From Anaerolineae bacterium (GTDB lineage: Bacteria; Chloroflexota; Anaerolineae; Aggregatilineales; Phototrophicaceae), in NCBI GenBank assembly GCA_020849765.1, contig JADLAY010000037.1, positions 1 to 62,531 on the forward strand: a DNA stretch of 62,531 bases, in the 5' to 3' direction. A program made the translations under genes and the position numbers. Below, in pieces: positions 44,616-53,937 of the stretch; position 1 is the stretch's first letter, and each line of letters opens with the position of its first letter. The notes beneath the pieces are model-generated. The model made no database searches, was not told where the DNA came from, and saw only the letters and a list, made by a program, of their open reading frames with translations.

Positions 44616-46349
44616 CTAATTTGCTACCGGCGCCATCGCCGCGAAGCGCTGCGCCGGGACGCCGTGATCGCGCGTCAGGATCGTGACCGCGCGCTCGATC
44701 TCCTGCTGCGTCTGTTCCGGCGACCAGCCCATCAGCCCGGCGGCGGCCTCCGCAATCGCGCGCAGCGATGCAGCATCGATCAGCCCGCGCAGGCCGATGA
44801 CCGTGCGCCGGACGACGAAATCGTCCAGGTGCGCCGGTTTCTCGTACTCGGCGATGAACATGATCTCGCGCTGGCTATAGCTCGGCAGCCCGTCGAGCGG
44901 GCGATCGTCACCCGCGGTGATATAGCGCGCGACCGCCTCGGCCCGTGTGCCGTAGCGCTCGAACAGATCCTTGAGCCGCTCGACCGGGACGCCGGTGCTG
45001 GACGACGTCTGCGCCAGCCACGCCTCGCGATCCGACGGCGTGCGCGGGTAGCCGACGCCGCCGCCAATGGCGAGGTTCTCGGTGCGCTTGCTGCGCGCCT
45101 TGCCCAGGTAGCCGAGCACCTTATCGGTCGTCTGCTCGGCAAAAGCGCGGAAGGTCGTCCACTTGCCGCCGACCAGCGAATAGATCGGGTAGCGTAGGTC
45201 GCCCTCCGGCGCGATCTCGCGGATGCTGTGCTCGCGCGTGACCAGCCCGACGAACTCGACGTCGCTGTACGGCAGCGGGCGCACACCGCTGAAATGGAAG
45301 ACGATGTCCGAGCGGTCGACGTGGATATTCGGCAGGATGTGGTCGCTGAACCTGAGGAAGTAGTCGATCTCCTCGTCGGTGCAGACGACGTTGTCCGGGT
45401 CGTCGACGCGGATGTCGGTCGCGCCGATGATCGCCTTGTCGTAGAACGGCATGAAGATCGCCGTGCGACCGTCGGTGTTCTCGAAAAAGATCACGCTGCC
45501 ATCGAGCACGCGCACCAGCTCAGGATGATCGACGACGATGTGCGAGCCTTTGGTGCCGCCGATGAAGTGCGACTTGCGCTGCAGGCTGCCATTGACGAAA
45601 TCGATCCAGGCGCCACCGGCATTGATCACCAGCTTGGGCTGGATGCGGAACGTCTCGTCGGTCAGCTCGTCGCGCAGTTCGACGCTGGCGCCGTCGCCGC
45701 CGGTCAGCGCGCAGTAGTTGAGCGCGTGGGCGTTCGGGTTGGCGGCCTCGGCGTCGAGCGCCAGCTCCAGGCCGATGCGCTCGGCCTGCGGCATCAGGCA
45801 GTCGTAATAGGTCGCCGCGCCGATCACGTCCGGGTTGAGCGCCGGGTGCTTCTTGAGCGCCTGCTCGCGGTTGAGCATCTTGTGAGCGGGCATCGCCCGG
45901 TCGTTGCGCGTGAACCAGTCGTAGAACATCATGCCGATCTTGACGACCAGGTAGCCGCGCTCGTTCGGCTTCTTGAGCATGCCCAGGAACTTGAGCGGCG
46001 CATTCAGCAGGCCGGACAGCCAGTGAAAGACCGGGATCGTCGTCGGCAGCGGTTCAACGGCGTGCGGCGCATTGCGCAGCAGGCGGTTGCGCTCCGCCAG
46101 CGATTCGCGCACGAGCCGGAAGTCGCCGTGTTCGAGGTAGCGCAGGCCGCCATGGGCCTGCCGCGAAGAGGCAGCGCTGGAGGCCGCGCAAAAGTCGGCC
46201 TTGTCGACTATCAGCACGTCGACGCCCTGGAGTGCCAGATCGCGAAACGTGCCAATACCGTTGATGCCCGCACCCACGATCAGCACGCTGACGTCGGGCT
46301 GCTGGCGGTATCGTTCGATGATTTGTGAGCGGTTCATGGCCTGCTGCAT
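44616..46349 (-). CDS. glpD: aerobic glycerol-3-phosphate dehydrogenase
   Basis: This 577-residue FAD enzyme oxidises sn-glycerol 3-phosphate to dihydroxyacetone phosphate at the membrane and passes electrons to the quinone pool. The FAD site is VLIVGAGINGIGTFRDLALQ near residue 22, with ASSRQAHGGLRYLEHGDFRL near 60 and GGKWTTFRAFAEQT near 383. The length is usual. No Shine-Dalgarno is evident; a second ATG four codons in is an alternative. Together with the glycerol-1-phosphate dehydrogenase at 38081, the window has enzymes for both glycerol phosphate stereoisomers. No glpK or glpF is adjacent. Confidence 0.95.
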   Translation of the reverse strand: MQQAMNRSQIIERYRQQPDVSVLIVGAGINGIGTFRDLALQGVDVLIVDKADFCAASSAASSRQAHGGLRYLEHGDFRLVRESLAERNRLLRNAPHAVEPLPTTIPVFHWLSGLLNAPLKFLGMLKKPNERGYLVVKIGMMFYDWFTRNDRAMPAHKMLNREQALKKHPALNPDVIGAATYYDCLMPQAERIGLELALDAEAANPNAHALNYCALTGGDGASVELRDELTDETFRIQPKLVINAGGAWIDFVNGSLQRKSHFIGGTKGSHIVVDHPELVRVLDGSVIFFENTDGRTAIFMPFYDKAIIGATDIRVDDPDNVVCTDEEIDYFLRFSDHILPNIHVDRSDIVFHFSGVRPLPYSDVEFVGLVTREHSIREIAPEGDLRYPIYSLVGGKWTTFRAFAEQTTDKVLGYLGKARSKRTENLAIGGGVGYPRTPSDREAWLAQTSSSTGVPVERLKDLFERYGTRAEAVARYITAGDDRPLDGLPSYSQREIMFIAEYEKPAHLDDFVVRRTVIGLRGLIDAASLRAIAEAAAGLMGWSPEQTQQEIERAVTILTRDHGVPAQRFAAMAPVAN

Positions 46350-46472
46350 TGGGTTATGACGAAGAGACCCTAATTGTACCGTATCCGGCTCATTTGGGGG
46401 GTGATTATCGGCGCGTTTTACCCGTGTGAAGCAGCACGTTAGCCTGAAATTCTTTGCAGACTATGATCGCCC

Positions 46473-46620
46473 TCACGGCTCCAGGACGCGCTGCAGCAGC
46501 CACTGCATGAACCAGACGGCCATCGGGAACAAGAGCGCCGAGCGCTCGAATTCCCAATTCGCCGTCGATAACTTCAAAGCACCGTTGTCGATGCTATACG
46601 ATTGTGAGGATGGTAGATCG
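46473..46620 (-). pseudogene. C-terminal remnant of an unrecognised gene
   Basis: The minus strand reads an open frame ending ERSALLFPMAVWFMQWLLQR and VLEP before the TGA at 46473. A 50-base stretch is about 80% identical to 47924-47980, which ends WLMQWILQRVLGS. Neither copy has a start codon or a full-length frame. They look like decayed duplicates of one gene's 3' end. The protein is not recognised. Confidence 0.45.
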
Positions 46621-46653
46621 TGATGACAGCCAGTGCGGTATGCGCCGCCTGGT

Positions 46654-47064
46654 TCAGGGGATCATCCCCAACTGCCGCATCATGCTCAAGTTATCCGGCG
46701 CGCTCCAGTGCTCGGCGATCTTGCCGTTCACCATGTGCTCGATGTTGATCCCGGTGACGGTAACGGCGTTTCCACTCGGCGGCCTGCCCATGAAGCCCCC
46801 GGTATCCGTGCCGCGCACGACCCAACGGAACGCCACCTTGTCGCCATCGGCAAAGATCTCTTCGACGGTGAAGCGCGCATCCGGGAAGGTTTTACGAAGG
46901 TTCAGGATGCGCTGCTTGAAGCCCTCGACACCCGGCGCGGGCGCGGCCATCGTGCTGTAATCTACATAATTTGGCGCGATCATTTCATCCGCTAAGTGCA
47001 TGTCTCCGGTATTAAAGCATTCTTCAAACAGACGGCGTACACTGGCGAGCGTATCATCTGGCAC
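46654..47064 (-). CDS. SnoaL-like ester cyclase family protein
   Basis: This 136-residue protein has the NTF2-like cone fold of SnoaL-type polyketide/ester cyclases. Family hallmarks are LFEECFNTGDMHLADEMIAP at the start, then the GVEGFKQRILNLRKTFPDAR segment and the C-terminal GKIAEHWSAPDNLSMMRQLG. Such proteins are common in bacteria, usually without known substrate. Translation starts at a GTG with AAGG about 10 bases upstream. It lies between fragments of decayed genes. Confidence 0.85.
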   Translation of the reverse strand: MPDDTLASVRRLFEECFNTGDMHLADEMIAPNYVDYSTMAAPAPGVEGFKQRILNLRKTFPDARFTVEEIFADGDKVAFRWVVRGTDTGGFMGRPPSGNAVTVTGINIEHMVNGKIAEHWSAPDNLSMMRQLGMIP

Positions 47065-47223
47065 CGCGATTTGCCTTTCCCTTGATGCATCACAAAATCA
47101 CGATTGGATTCCGGAAGTGCAAAACCTACGCAAACACGCGTACAGAAGTCCAATATACACCTGAATTGCGCAGATAAGCGCACTCGGATTTGCGCGTTGC
47201 CGCGGCTGCGCTCCCCGGCCGGT

Positions 47224-47266
47224 TCACGCCTTGACCGCCGTCACGATGTGCGCGGGCGCGTCGAAG
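47224..47266 (-). pseudogene. 3'-end fragment of a duplicated methyltransferase gene
   Basis: The minus strand reads FDAPAHIVTAVKA and a stop, nearly identical to the last residues of the methyltransferase at 47998-48798 (FDAPAHIVTTVKA). About 44 of 46 bases match over 47221-47266. Upstream of that the similarity ends abruptly. This is a remnant of a duplication. Confidence 0.7.
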
Positions 47267-47314
47267 CTATCCTGCGCGACATGAGAGCGAGAATCCACTT
47301 ACATCGAGACGAAC

Positions 47315-47839
47315 CTACTCTGGTGGATATGGCGTGCCAGTCCGAATGTAGTTGATTGCGATTTGCACCGTCGAGGGAATCGGAAACGAGTGGCTGTCGA
47401 CCGCATCGTCGGTGGCGGCAATGGCTTCTAGCGCGGGGATCGTCGATGCGTCGCCAATCTTGCCAAGCGAGAAGATCGCCAGCGCACGGATGTCGACATC
47501 CGGGTCCGATTGCGCACGCCGAAGCAGTGCCGTCGTCGCGCTTGGATCAGCGCAGTCGCCGAGCAACCCGCACGCGTGATAGCGCAGCCGATCTGATGGG
47601 TCGTCCACAAATGGCAGCAGCAGTGCTGCGGCACGCGACACATCAAACCGGACGACTGCCTCCATCACAAAGTACCGAAAGTCCTCGTCACCGTTGTGCA
47701 GCAATGTCTCCATGGCCTTGAGAACAGCATCACTGTCATAGCTGTGTAGACCATTGATCAGAGCACTACGTTCCTTACCGGTTTTGTCGGGAAACGCCCG
47801 CACAGCAGTCGCCACGATGGTGGTCAGGTCGTCCAGCAT
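47315..47839 (-). CDS. HEAT-repeat protein
   Basis: This 174-residue protein has helical repeats such as ALLLPFVDDPSDRLRYHACG (near residue 75) and ALLRRAQSDPDVDIRALAIF (near 105), typical of HEAT/PBS-lyase-like scaffolds. No catalytic motif is visible. AAGGAGGG lies 12 bases before the ATG. A second HEAT-type protein lies at 61378. The role is unknown; such proteins mediate protein-protein contacts. Confidence 0.8.
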   Translation of the reverse strand: MLDDLTTIVATAVRAFPDKTGKERSALINGLHSYDSDAVLKAMETLLHNGDEDFRYFVMEAVVRFDVSRAAALLLPFVDDPSDRLRYHACGLLGDCADPSATTALLRRAQSDPDVDIRALAIFSLGKIGDASTIPALEAIAATDDAVDSHSFPIPSTVQIAINYIRTGTPYPPE

Positions 47840-47923
47840 GTGTCTTCAGCCCTCCTTGTCCGGTCACGCGCGCTCTTCTGCGCGTACTTTCGCTCGAGAT
47901 TAGACACGATTTGAGCGAGATTT

Positions 47924-47980
47924 TCACGACCCGAGGACGCGCTGCAGTATCCACTGCATCAACCAGGCGGCAAAGCCGGA
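47924..47980 (-). pseudogene. C-terminal remnant, second copy
   Basis: The minus strand reads GFAAWLMQWILQRVLGS and a stop at 47924, after an in-frame stop just upstream. It matches the remnant at 46473-46620. It lies directly downstream of the intact methyltransferase gene. Confidence 0.45.
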
Positions 47981-47997
47981 TCATCCACTGGCCCGTT

Positions 47998-48798
47998 TCA
48001 CGCCTTGACCGTCGTCACGATGTGCGCGGGCGCGTCGAAGGCGACGCTGCCGCCGTCGATCACGTACGGTTGCAGATGCTGCTGCGCTTCCGTTAGCAGC
48101 AGCGCGAACTGATCGTCGTCGAGCATGTCGGCCAGCACCCAGCCCTTGATGTCCGTGTAGACCCACGACTCGATCGACGGGAAGCGCGCCGTCCCCTTGA
48201 CCGTCGTGATTTGCACATCCGGCGCGCCCGCCGCGCCGAACAATTTGTGCAGTGTCGACACGTCGCCCAGGTTGTATGGCGCGCGAATGCCGTTGGCCGC
48301 TTCTTCGCCGAACAAGCGCGCGAGCAGCCGCACCATCGCCGCGTAACCCGGCGTCTGATCGAGCGCGCCCCACACGGCCACGGCCAGATGCCCGCCCGGT
48401 CGCAGGGCACGCAGCATCTCGCGGATCGCCTGCTCGCGGTCGTCGAAGAACATCAGCCCGAACTGGCTGACGACCGCGTCGAACGCCCCGTCGTCGAACG
48501 GCAGCGCTTCCGCCCGCCCCTTGCGCCACTCAATGTGAGACGCTTTGGCGGCGGCGACCGCCAGCATCCCGTCGTTGACGTCCAGCCCGACGACCGATCC
48601 GCGGAGGCCGACGCGCTCGGCAGCGCTGCGCGCCAGAATCCCCGTGCCGCAGGCGATGTCGAGCACGCGCTGGCCCGGCTGGATCTGTGCCGCATCGGCC
48701 ACGCGTGCCGCCCACTCTTGAAACAGCGCCGGGATGAAGAACGTCTCGTAGATTTCGGCGGCGCTGCTGTTGACCTGCCCTCGGTCGATGCTGTCCAT
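47998..48798 (-). CDS. UbiE/COQ5-like methyltransferase
   Basis: This 266-residue AdoMet enzyme has motif I VLDIACGTGILARSAAERVG near residue 45, motif II VVGLDVNDGML, and FDAVVSQFGLMFFDDREQAI near 110. It resembles UbiE-type methyltransferases but the substrate is open. GGAGG precedes the ATG. An HxlR-type regulator is transcribed divergently from 96 bases away and probably controls it. A fragment of a duplicate of its 3' end lies at 47224. Confidence 0.9.
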   Translation of the reverse strand: MDSIDRGQVNSSAAEIYETFFIPALFQEWAARVADAAQIQPGQRVLDIACGTGILARSAAERVGLRGSVVGLDVNDGMLAVAAAKASHIEWRKGRAEALPFDDGAFDAVVSQFGLMFFDDREQAIREMLRALRPGGHLAVAVWGALDQTPGYAAMVRLLARLFGEEAANGIRAPYNLGDVSTLHKLFGAAGAPDVQITTVKGTARFPSIESWVYTDIKGWVLADMLDDDQFALLLTEAQQHLQPYVIDGGSVAFDAPAHIVTTVKA

Positions 48799-48894
48799 CG
48801 TTTAGCCTCCTCTCGAAACCGTCGTGATCTCCACCCTATGCTAAGATGGGAGGCGCAACCAGTTCACAATCTAAACCGGTCGAGGGAGGCGGAG

Positions 48895-49596
48895 ATGTCG
48901 AAGTACGGCCAATACTGTCCGGTGGCGCAGGCGCTCGAAATCCTGGGCGACCGCTGGACGCTGCTGATCATCCGCGACATGCTGACCGGCACGACCCACT
49001 TCAACGACATGGAGCGCGGGCTGCCCGGCATCTCCAGGGCGCTGCTGACCAAGCGTCTGCGCCAGCTTCAGCAGGTCGGCCTGATCGAGAAGCACAGCCG
49101 TGCGTCCGGGCGCCAGACGACCGAGTACCACCTGACACCCGCCGGGCAGGATCTGGAAGGCGTGATCGGCGCGCTGCTCTGGTGGGGCGCGACCTGGGCC
49201 TTTGGCGATCCGTCGGCGGACAAGCTCGATCCGCTGCTGCTCATGTGGTGGATGCGCAACCGCGTTAACGCCGATCAACTGCCGCAGGGGCGCACGGTCG
49301 TCGAGTTCCGCTTCCACGGCGCGAAGAATGAGACGTACTGGCTGGTGCTCAAGCCGGAAGATGTCACGCTGTGCCTGACCGACCCCGGCTACGAGATCGA
49401 CCTGCTGGTGACGGCAGATCTGGCGACCTTCTTCAAGCTGTGGCTGGGCCGCATCAGCTACACCGACGCCCTGCGCGACGACGACGTCGACGTCGAGGGC
49501 AGCCCCCGCCTCGTCCGCGCCTTCCCGCGCTGGTTCGCCTGGAGTCCAGCCGCGCCCGTCGTCCAGCGGGTGCGCGCGGGCGCCGCGGCGCAATGA
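48895..49596 (+). CDS. HxlR-type regulator with SCP2-like C-terminal domain
   Basis: This 233-residue protein has an N-terminal HxlR winged helix (residues 1-95): YCPVAQALEILGDRWTLLII, then GLPGISRALLTKRLRQLQQV. Residues about 125-215 form a second domain similar to SCP2/sterol-carrier-type folds (EIDLLVTADLATFFKLWLGR), which could bind a hydrophobic ligand. The start is set by AGGCGGAG before the ATG at 48895; a longer open frame upstream overlaps the methyltransferase and is a shadow. Its divergent neighbour is the likely target. Confidence 0.88.
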   Translation: MSKYGQYCPVAQALEILGDRWTLLIIRDMLTGTTHFNDMERGLPGISRALLTKRLRQLQQVGLIEKHSRASGRQTTEYHLTPAGQDLEGVIGALLWWGATWAFGDPSADKLDPLLLMWWMRNRVNADQLPQGRTVVEFRFHGAKNETYWLVLKPEDVTLCLTDPGYEIDLLVTADLATFFKLWLGRISYTDALRDDDVDVEGSPRLVRAFPRWFAWSPAAPVVQRVRAGAAAQ

Positions 49597-49660
49597 TCGC
49601 GAGTGCATTCAGTAGTGACTATCCATGGTGCATGGGATTAACTCGCCTCAATCTCTCTCA

Positions 49661-49740
49661 CCTCACCCCCGCGCAGACCTGACACACCGCAAACCATGAC
49701 TCCCCCTCTCCGCGCGCGGAGAGGGGGCTAGGGGGTGAGG
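49661..49740. repeat. CCTCACCCCC...GGGGGTGAGG palindromic element, copy 2
   Basis: The ends CCTCACCCCC and GGGGGTGAGG are exact inverted repeats. An inner CCCCCTCTCCGCG/CGCGGAGAGGGGG hairpin lies next to the right end. It belongs with the elements at 39405 and 61238. Confidence 0.7.
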
Positions 49741-49867
49741 TTACCGGGCAGGGAATGAACCTGCTTCCCCAAACTTTGAAACGCACCAAACTCTCCAGGC
49801 CTACTTGACGCAATCGAACAAATGGTCTAAAGTGACACGGGTAGGGATTATGAGGTAGCAGGATGAG

Positions 49868-50575
49868 ATGATGAGCCAGAATGCTCCGCAGCGTCTTTAT
49901 CTGATGCAGGTCGGGATTATGCCGGACTATGCGATTCCGATTGTGTGCTATCTGGTGCAAACGGGGGACGGCAAGAACATTCTGATTGACAGTGGTCTAC
50001 CGGAAATCTTGCCTGAAGGCGAATCGGAGTTCGAGAATGGTGTGGACGTGATCGAGCAGTTGGCAAGCATTGGCCTGAAACCGGACGACATCGATACCGT
50101 CATTTCGACGCATTACGATGGCGACCATGCTGGACGACACGCGGCATTCACCAGGGCGCAGTATATCGTTCAGCGCGCCCACCATGAACATGCGCCGGGG
50201 AACGACCGCTTCGCCTTCATTCGCCCACAGTGGGATCAGCCGGTGGAGCGCATTCGGCTGGTGGACGGCGATACGGAACTGCTGCCTGGACTCGAACTGA
50301 TCGAGACCAGTGGCCACGTTCCCGGTCACCAATCGGTGCTGCTGCGGCTGCCGAAAACGGGGACGGTTCTGCTGACGATTGACGCCGTGCCATTCCGCGA
50401 GGGCTTCATTCGTGACCTGCCGGACGATGGGAGTGACCCCGACGCAGAAGCGATCCGCGCCAGCACGAACAAGCTGCTCGATCTGGTCGAACGGGAGCCG
50501 GTCGGGATGGTGATTTTTGGGCACGATCCGGAACAGTGGGCAGGGCTGAAAAAGCTGCCGGAGTATTACGAGTGA
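49868..50575 (+). CDS. metallo-beta-lactamase-fold hydrolase (AHL-lactonase-like)
   Basis: This 235-residue protein resembles the N-acyl homoserine lactonase family. The metal motif reads STHYDGDHAG with His82, Asp84, Asp86 and His87, so the middle His of HxHxDH is Asp, as in some family members. Later ligands are in ETSGHVPGHQS (near residue 143) and TIDAVP near 167. It lacks a signal peptide. The substrate may be a lactone or another ester. The following DUF1801 gene starts 43 bases downstream. Confidence 0.88.
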   Translation: MMSQNAPQRLYLMQVGIMPDYAIPIVCYLVQTGDGKNILIDSGLPEILPEGESEFENGVDVIEQLASIGLKPDDIDTVISTHYDGDHAGRHAAFTRAQYIVQRAHHEHAPGNDRFAFIRPQWDQPVERIRLVDGDTELLPGLELIETSGHVPGHQSVLLRLPKTGTVLLTIDAVPFREGFIRDLPDDGSDPDAEAIRASTNKLLDLVEREPVGMVIFGHDPEQWAGLKKLPEYYE

Positions 50576-50618
50576 GGATGCAAGCACCGCTCGATGATGC
50601 CGTGAAAGGCGCCGCAAG

Positions 50619-51065
<447 letters not shown>

Positions 51066-51236
51066 GAGCTGGCTGGGCTTGAGCGAAACCAGCCCTGTGC
51101 CAGATATGACCAGGGTATTGAGCATATCGGCATTGGGACTTTGTCCAGCAGTAAAGCTGTGACGCCAGTCCCCCGAAAGCTTTGGCGAAATTTTGCTGGC
51201 GATTGATGATGTGCCGCATAAGGAAAGGATGTGGGT

Positions 51237-51767
<531 letters not shown>

Positions 51768-51949
51768 TCACGAGACTCGCCGGGTGTAAATCGCTGCTGA
51801 AGTCTGGATCTGGGTTGGGCCTGAAGCGACCGTGACGGCGGTGTGAGCCAATCGCACTGGACAGGCTACAGACGGTCGAATCGGCGGGCGTCACGGTCAT
51901 CCGCTATCGCGTCATCAAGTAACGCGGATCAGGTGGAGGACTGTGGCTC

Positions 51950-52360
51950 ATGAACCAACTGGAAATAGAAGCATTCGTGGCTCAACTGGAGGACGTCCAG
52001 CGCGAGGACAATTTCGGTTACGCCTTCTTCTTCGTCGGTGACGATCACCGGCTGCCGTTCGTGACGCTGGCGAATTCGGACAACGCGTTTGACAGCGTGT
52101 CGCAGCTCGACCGCGACGGCGTCTTCCGCGTCAACATCGGCGTCAGCCGGGAGACGTTCGCCGCGCTGGTCGGCGATGCGAGCGCCGAAGCCATCGACTA
52201 CGCAGCGCTCAACGTCTTCCTACCCCATCCAGACTACGCGAAACAGCACTTCGTCTGCATCCTCAATCCATCGGGCGAGAATGTGGACACGACGAAGAAC
52301 CTGATCGTCGAAGCCCATGCCATCGCCGCTGCGCGCCTCAAACGGAAATCGGGCGCGTAG
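51950..52360 (+). CDS. DUF6194-like protein
   Basis: This 136-residue protein matches a small uncharacterised family by PFVTLANSDNAFDSVSQLDR, then DGVFRVNIGVSRETF and LNVFLPHPDYAKQHFVCILNPSG. No catalytic residues can be named. GGAGGA precedes the ATG. Function is unknown. Confidence 0.8.
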   Translation: MNQLEIEAFVAQLEDVQREDNFGYAFFFVGDDHRLPFVTLANSDNAFDSVSQLDRDGVFRVNIGVSRETFAALVGDASAEAIDYAALNVFLPHPDYAKQHFVCILNPSGENVDTTKNLIVEAHAIAAARLKRKSGA

Positions 52361-52449
52361 GCGATCAAGGCACGACATTCGGCGCGCATGTAGGGACGGC
52401 ATAATGCGGATTAAAAAGATACCGGGTCATGAAGATGCGTCCTACGACC

Positions 52450-52550
52450 GCCGGATGGTCAACCATCCGGCTAAGGTTGCGCCCCCTAAACGGGACTTGC
52501 ATAGCCCGGTTCACCGGACGCAACCTTAGCCAGGGCATTGATGCCCTGGC
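52450..52550. repeat. three-hairpin palindromic element
   Basis: Three stems lie in a row. GCCGGATGGT/ACCATCCGGC spans 52450-52471. GGCTAAGGTTGCG (52469-52481) pairs with CGCAACCTTAGCC (52519-52531) and encloses a small CCCGG/CCGG hairpin. GCCAGGGCAT/ATGCCCTGGC spans 52529-52550. The stems share their boundary bases, so they are partly exclusive. It fills the gap 52361-52684. Confidence 0.65.
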
Positions 52551-52684
52551 GGAGTTCTTGACAAAACAGAACAGATGGTCTATATTCACCATGTAGCCCA
52601 GGCGGCGCTGGGTGAGCGAGCATTCATGCTGCGGACTTATTCCCCTGAGTCCGCAGCGTGAGCTATCTCTAAGGAGACCATACG

Positions 52685-52900
52685 ATGACCGATCCCCAGG
52701 CGACGAGCAACCTGCCGCCCAAGTTGGCGCAGCCTGCACGGCGTGCGCTCGCCAACGCTGGTTACCTGCGGCTGGAACAACTGGCCGGTGTCAGCGAGAC
52801 CGACATCAAGCAGCTTCATGGCATCGGGCCGAACGCGCTCAAGCAGCTTCGTCAGGCCCTGGCCGAGCGCGGCCTGGCCTTCGCCAGCGAAAGGAGCTGA
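52685..52900 (+). CDS. small helix-hairpin-helix protein (RNAP alpha-CTD-like)
   Basis: This 71-residue protein has ARRALANAGYLRLEQLAGVS followed by ETDIKQLHGIGPNALKQLRQ. The GIGPNAL hairpin and the surrounding helices match the helix-hairpin-helix fold of RNA polymerase alpha C-terminal domains. It may bind DNA. AAGGAG precedes the ATG, and the next gene begins 4 bases after its stop, so the three genes to 53896 form an operon. Confidence 0.85.
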   Translation: MTDPQATSNLPPKLAQPARRALANAGYLRLEQLAGVSETDIKQLHGIGPNALKQLRQALAERGLAFASERS

Positions 52901-52904
52901 CCCC

Positions 52905-53183
52905 ATGTGCCGTAACATCAAGACGCTCTACAACTTCGAACCCCCGGCGACCGAGGACGAGATCCGCGCGGCGGCGCTGCAATACGTGCGCAAGATCAGC
53001 GGCTTCAACAAGCCGTCACAGGCCAACGAGGCCGCCTTCCAGTCCGCCGTCGAGGCGGTCGCTGCCGCCTCGCGCGCATTGATCGACGCGCTGGAGACGA
53101 ACGCCCCGCCTAAGGATCGCGCGCAAGAAGCGGTCAAGGCGCGGGAACGCTCGGCGCGCCGCTTTTCGATCGAGCGCGGCTGA
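52905..53183 (+). CDS. DUF2277 family protein
   Basis: This 92-residue protein begins MCRNIKTLYNFEPPATEDEI and continues AALQYVRKISGFNKPSQANE, which is the DUF2277 pattern. The function is unknown. AGGAG is well placed before the ATG. The stop overlaps the start of the AraC-type gene by TGATG, so they are translationally coupled. Confidence 0.88.
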   Translation: MCRNIKTLYNFEPPATEDEIRAAALQYVRKISGFNKPSQANEAAFQSAVEAVAAASRALIDALETNAPPKDRAQEAVKARERSARRFSIERG

Positions 53184-53896
53184 TGGACTTGATCTGCGAC
53201 GAGCGCGCCTCGGACTCGCCGTATGTCGAGCGCATCTGGCGCAGCCGGAGCGAGCACGAGAGCGAATTCCTGTCTGTCGCCGAGAGCCACTGGGAGATGG
53301 TCGTCACCCGCTACCAGGGCCAGACGACGCTGACCGTGCGTGGGCCGGAGACGAAGGCGACCTCCGCCTACTGCCCCGCCGGTGGCGAATGGATCGGCAT
53401 CCAGTTCAAGTCCGGCGCCTTCATGCCGGATTTTCCGGCCAGGATGGTCATGGATCGCCAGGATGTGAATCTGCCGGAGGCATCGAGCGGCTCATTCTGG
53501 CTCAAGGGCTCGGCCTGGCACTTCCCCAACTACGAAAACGCGGACACGTTCGTCGACTGGCTGGCCGATGATGGCCTGCTCGTGCGCGACCCGGTCATCG
53601 GCGCCAGCCTGCGCGGGGAGCACATTCGCGCCTCGTCACGGACGATGCAGCGCCGCTTCTTGCGTGCGACCGGCCTGACGCAGGGCACCATTGACCAGAT
53701 CAAGCGCGCGCGCTACGCCACCATCCTGCTCAAGCAGGGCGTCTCCATCCTCGATGCGGTCTACCGCGCGGGCTATACCGATCAGCCGCACATGACGCGC
53801 GCGCTCAAGCATTACGTCGGCCAGACCCCGGCGCAGATCGCCTACCAGAACACGACCAATCCATTGTCGCTGCTCTACAGAACCGAGCCATATTAA
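53183..53896 (+). CDS. AraC-type regulator (paralogue 1)
   Basis: This 237-residue regulator has an N-terminal sensor domain (1-140) with ERASDSPYVERIWRS and RGPETKATSAYCPAGGEW. The AraC-type DNA-binding domain (150-225) contains SSRTMQRRFLRATGLTQGTI and the second helix-turn-helix ILDAVYRAGYTDQPHMTRAL. It resembles the proteins at 53938 and 55420, so all three arose by duplication. Targets may be the DHFR-like genes nearby, which is inferred from position only. Confidence 0.88.
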   Translation: MDLICDERASDSPYVERIWRSRSEHESEFLSVAESHWEMVVTRYQGQTTLTVRGPETKATSAYCPAGGEWIGIQFKSGAFMPDFPARMVMDRQDVNLPEASSGSFWLKGSAWHFPNYENADTFVDWLADDGLLVRDPVIGASLRGEHIRASSRTMQRRFLRATGLTQGTIDQIKRARYATILLKQGVSILDAVYRAGYTDQPHMTRALKHYVGQTPAQIAYQNTTNPLSLLYRTEPY

Positions 53897-53937
53897 CCGT
53901 CACAGCATGTGAGCGCGACGCACAGGGAGACACATCC

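Noticed and set aside
46426..46623. 65-codon plus-strand frame
   Set aside because: It covers the antisense of a decayed minus-strand fragment and has no similarity or ribosome site.
48211..48894. N-terminal extension of the HxlR-type gene
   Set aside because: The extension is antisense to the divergent methyltransferase gene, and a good ribosome site marks the ATG at 48895.
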